Source: an uncultured Clostridia bacterium (GTDB lineage: Bacteria > Bacillota > Clostridia > TANB77 > CAG-508). From it: a DNA stretch of 64,000 nt. Positions 62,766-64,000 of the stretch are shown piece by piece (within the stretch, counting starts at the first letter, position 1; the number at the start of each line of letters is the position of its first letter). The stretch lies in the NCBI GenBank assembly GCA_948676835.1, contig CAPOZU010000010.1, positions 1 to 64,000 of the forward strand. Reading direction: 5' to 3'. The notes beneath the pieces are model-generated. The model was not told where the DNA came from, did no database searches, and was given only the letters and a program-made list of their open reading frames with translations. A program made the translations under genes and the position numbers.

Positions 62766-63458
62766 ATGTTAAAATTAATGCTATTGTGCAACACATTAGG
62801 CACATCACAAAAGATTATAAATAAGGTGGTATCTAAGATTGAAAACATTAGACTTGTTGGTATTGTAACTACTATAGATGAGGCTCAAAACATAATAAAA
62901 GAGGCTGATCCAGATTTAGTTATTACCACCAATGAAAAAATTTTTCAGGTAATTCAAGAAAGATTTATTATATATTCTCCTGGTGTAGTTTTAATTTCAA
63001 ATTCAAAAGTAAAACATGATATTTCATATAAAAATCATATTATTATAGATTATCGTGAGAGCTTTTCTTGTATAACAGAAATAATTACTGATTTTGTTAA
63101 AGAAAACATTAAAGCTTCCAAAAAAGATAAAGCAATAAAAATATTATCTAACATTGGATTTAGTTTTAAACTCTCTGGAACAAATTATTTATTAGATTCT
63201 ATTTTATATGCAAACTCATATAAAGGTTCTTATTCTTTTGAAACTGTATTTTATGATATATATTCACATGTAGCAGAATTAAATAATACAACTAGTAAAG
63301 TTGTTAAATGGGCTATTGAAAGAAGTATTCTATATCTTTATGGTTCTGCAACTGATGAAACTTTGAAAAAAATCGAAAAATACTTTGGAATTACATATCC
63401 AGATAAAATCACAGCAAAATTTACAATTAACTTTATTGCAAATAAATTAAGTTCATAA
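62766..63458 (+). CDS. Spo0A-like regulator with a degenerate receiver domain
   Basis: 230 residues. The C-terminal half (about 125-230) aligns with the Spo0A DNA-binding domain: ILSNIGFSFKLSGTNYLLDSILYA, FYDIYSHVAELNNTTSKVVKWAIERSIL and KFTINFIANKL. The N-terminal 115 residues look like a CheY fold (VGIVTTIDEAQNIIKEADPDLVITTN) but lack the paired Asp after strand 1 and have Thr/Asn where the phospho-acceptor Asp should be. It therefore probably cannot be phosphorylated. GGGGTG is the ribosome site. This may be a Spo0A paralog or a divergent Spo0A; whether a normal copy exists elsewhere is unknown. Confidence 0.85.
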   Translation: MLKLMLLCNTLGTSQKIINKVVSKIENIRLVGIVTTIDEAQNIIKEADPDLVITTNEKIFQVIQERFIIYSPGVVLISNSKVKHDISYKNHIIIDYRESFSCITEIITDFVKENIKASKKDKAIKILSNIGFSFKLSGTNYLLDSILYANSYKGSYSFETVFYDIYSHVAELNNTTSKVVKWAIERSILYLYGSATDETLKKIEKYFGITYPDKITAKFTINFIANKLSS

Positions 63459-63463
63459 TTATT

Positions 63464-63504
63464 AAAAATGAAATTTTAGAAGTTTTTTAAAATTTCATTT
63501 TTTT
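63464..63504 (+). terminator. terminator of the Spo0A-like gene
   Basis: AAATGAAATTTTA and TAAAATTTCATTT form a 13-bp stem followed by T residues. Confidence 0.8.
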
Positions 63505-63516
63505 AACCAATTCTAA

Positions 63517-63639
63517 AAAGATAGTTACTATATAATTTTTAAAAAGTTCAGGGCCTAGATGGCAGGCACCATTTGCTTGAAATTTATTTCAAGTATAATG
63601 GACAAAAACTTTTTAAAAATTCATATAGTAACTATCTTT
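63517..63639. repeat. 123-bp palindromic element with structured interior
   Basis: Near-perfect 32-bp inverted repeats (63517-63548 and 63607-63639, one bulged base; core GATAGTTACTATAT) enclose 58 bases of higher GC. Within, CCATT/AATGG and CTTGAAA/TTTCAAG nest, and GCC/GGC forms a small hairpin near 63553-63562. There is no open frame and no T-run typical of a terminator. It could be a miniature mobile element or a structured RNA, placed just past the ileS stop. Confidence 0.55.
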
Positions 63640-63688
63640 CTTCAATATTAAATTGAATTTTAATTATCTCTTTATATTGTTTATGAAC

Positions 63689-64000
63689 TTAATTTAAATT
63701 GTCTCTACATCTTTCACATAATGTTGGATATTCTGAATTTTCTCCTACTGTTTCTGAATACATCCAGCATCTTTCACATTTTTCACCTTTGGCTTTTTCT
63801 ACTTTAACACCTATTGCAACTTCTGTATCTTCATTTCTTCTATTTTCACGAATTTCAACATCTGATACAATAAGTATTTCTTTTAAAAGTTCTTCTTTTC
63901 CTTTTATAAATTCATATTCCTCACCTTCAGCAAATAATGTAACTTTAGCTTCTAATGAAAGTCCTATATCTTTATTTGCTCTTGCTATTTCTAGTTTCTT
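63689..64000 (-). CDS. ileS: isoleucine--tRNA ligase, C-terminal end (partial)
   Basis: The frame enters from the right edge and stops at 63689, giving the last 103 residues. They end in the zinc-binding tail KGEKCERCWMYSETVGENSEYPTLCERCRDNLN, the four-Cys motif typical of IleS. Most of the enzyme, its start and any T-box leader lie outside the window. Confidence 0.92.
   Translation of the reverse strand, partial: KKLEIARANKDIGLSLEAKVTLFAEGEEYEFIKGKEELLKEILIVSDVEIRENRRNEDTEVAIGVKVEKAKGEKCERCWMYSETVGENSEYPTLCERCRDNLN

Overview
This window looks like a chromosomal segment of an uncultured, very AT-rich, spore-forming Clostridia-type bacterium. The evidence is low-GC coding sequence, strong AGGAGG ribosome sites, a PolC-type replicase, a complete spoIIIAA-AH operon, a dipicolinate synthase A subunit and a Spo0A-type DNA-binding domain. 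Nearly all genes lie on the minus strand.

Layout. 1-500: three tandem rRNA-type promoters on the minus strand, pointing out of the left edge toward a probable rRNA operon. 505-6664: enolase, two paralogous GT-C-like membrane proteins, and an RluA-family pseudouridine synthase between them. 6678-13148: ftsH, a DUF1189 protein, alanine racemase (readable only with two +1 shifts), a FemAB-type peptidoglycan branching enzyme, cysS. 13243-23112: envelope and sporulation genes: PBP1A with a repeat tail, dprA between inverted hairpin repeats, folD, an SH3 surface protein with its sortase, uppP, dpaA, a TPR membrane protein. 23269-24361: a foreign-looking single-gene unit. 24367-36550: DUF1294, two structured non-coding elements, polC, and the rseP-cdsA-uppS-frr-pyrH cluster without dxr, then a NUDIX gene, greA and an unknown gene. 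36632-38448: two more foreign-looking genes around tRNA-Gln. 38474-43949: the spoIIIA operon and a small surface protein. 44015-51803: an unknown coiled-coil protein, a YezG-like protein and the glycolytic genes gpmI, tpiA, pgk, gap. 51831-64000: an unusual membrane-embedded alpha-2-macroglobulin, mtaB (one +1 shift), an MreB-family gene, a GT2 glycosyltransferase, a DUF421/DUF4363 pair, a holin-like protein, a degenerate Spo0A-like protein and the 3' end of ileS.

The most striking observation concerns codon CGG. By eye I found no in-frame CGG in any intact native gene, although CGG occurs out of frame roughly 55-60 times in those genes. The only three in-frame CGG codons in native genes (two in alr, one in mtaB) sit exactly at the three places where the frame must move +1. 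In each case skipping the C restores a conserved glycine codon GGN. This suggests CGG is unassigned or hungry and that CGGN is read as Gly by +1 frameshifting or quadruplet decoding. The three foreign-looking genes, by contrast, use CGG as an ordinary in-frame codon.

Much of the window serves the cell envelope (lipid II carrier synthesis and recycling by UppS and UppP, peptidoglycan by PBP1A, FemAB and Alr, shape by MreB) and sporulation (SpoIIIA channel, dipicolinate). No CRISPR array, insertion sequence with transposase, or prophage was seen.
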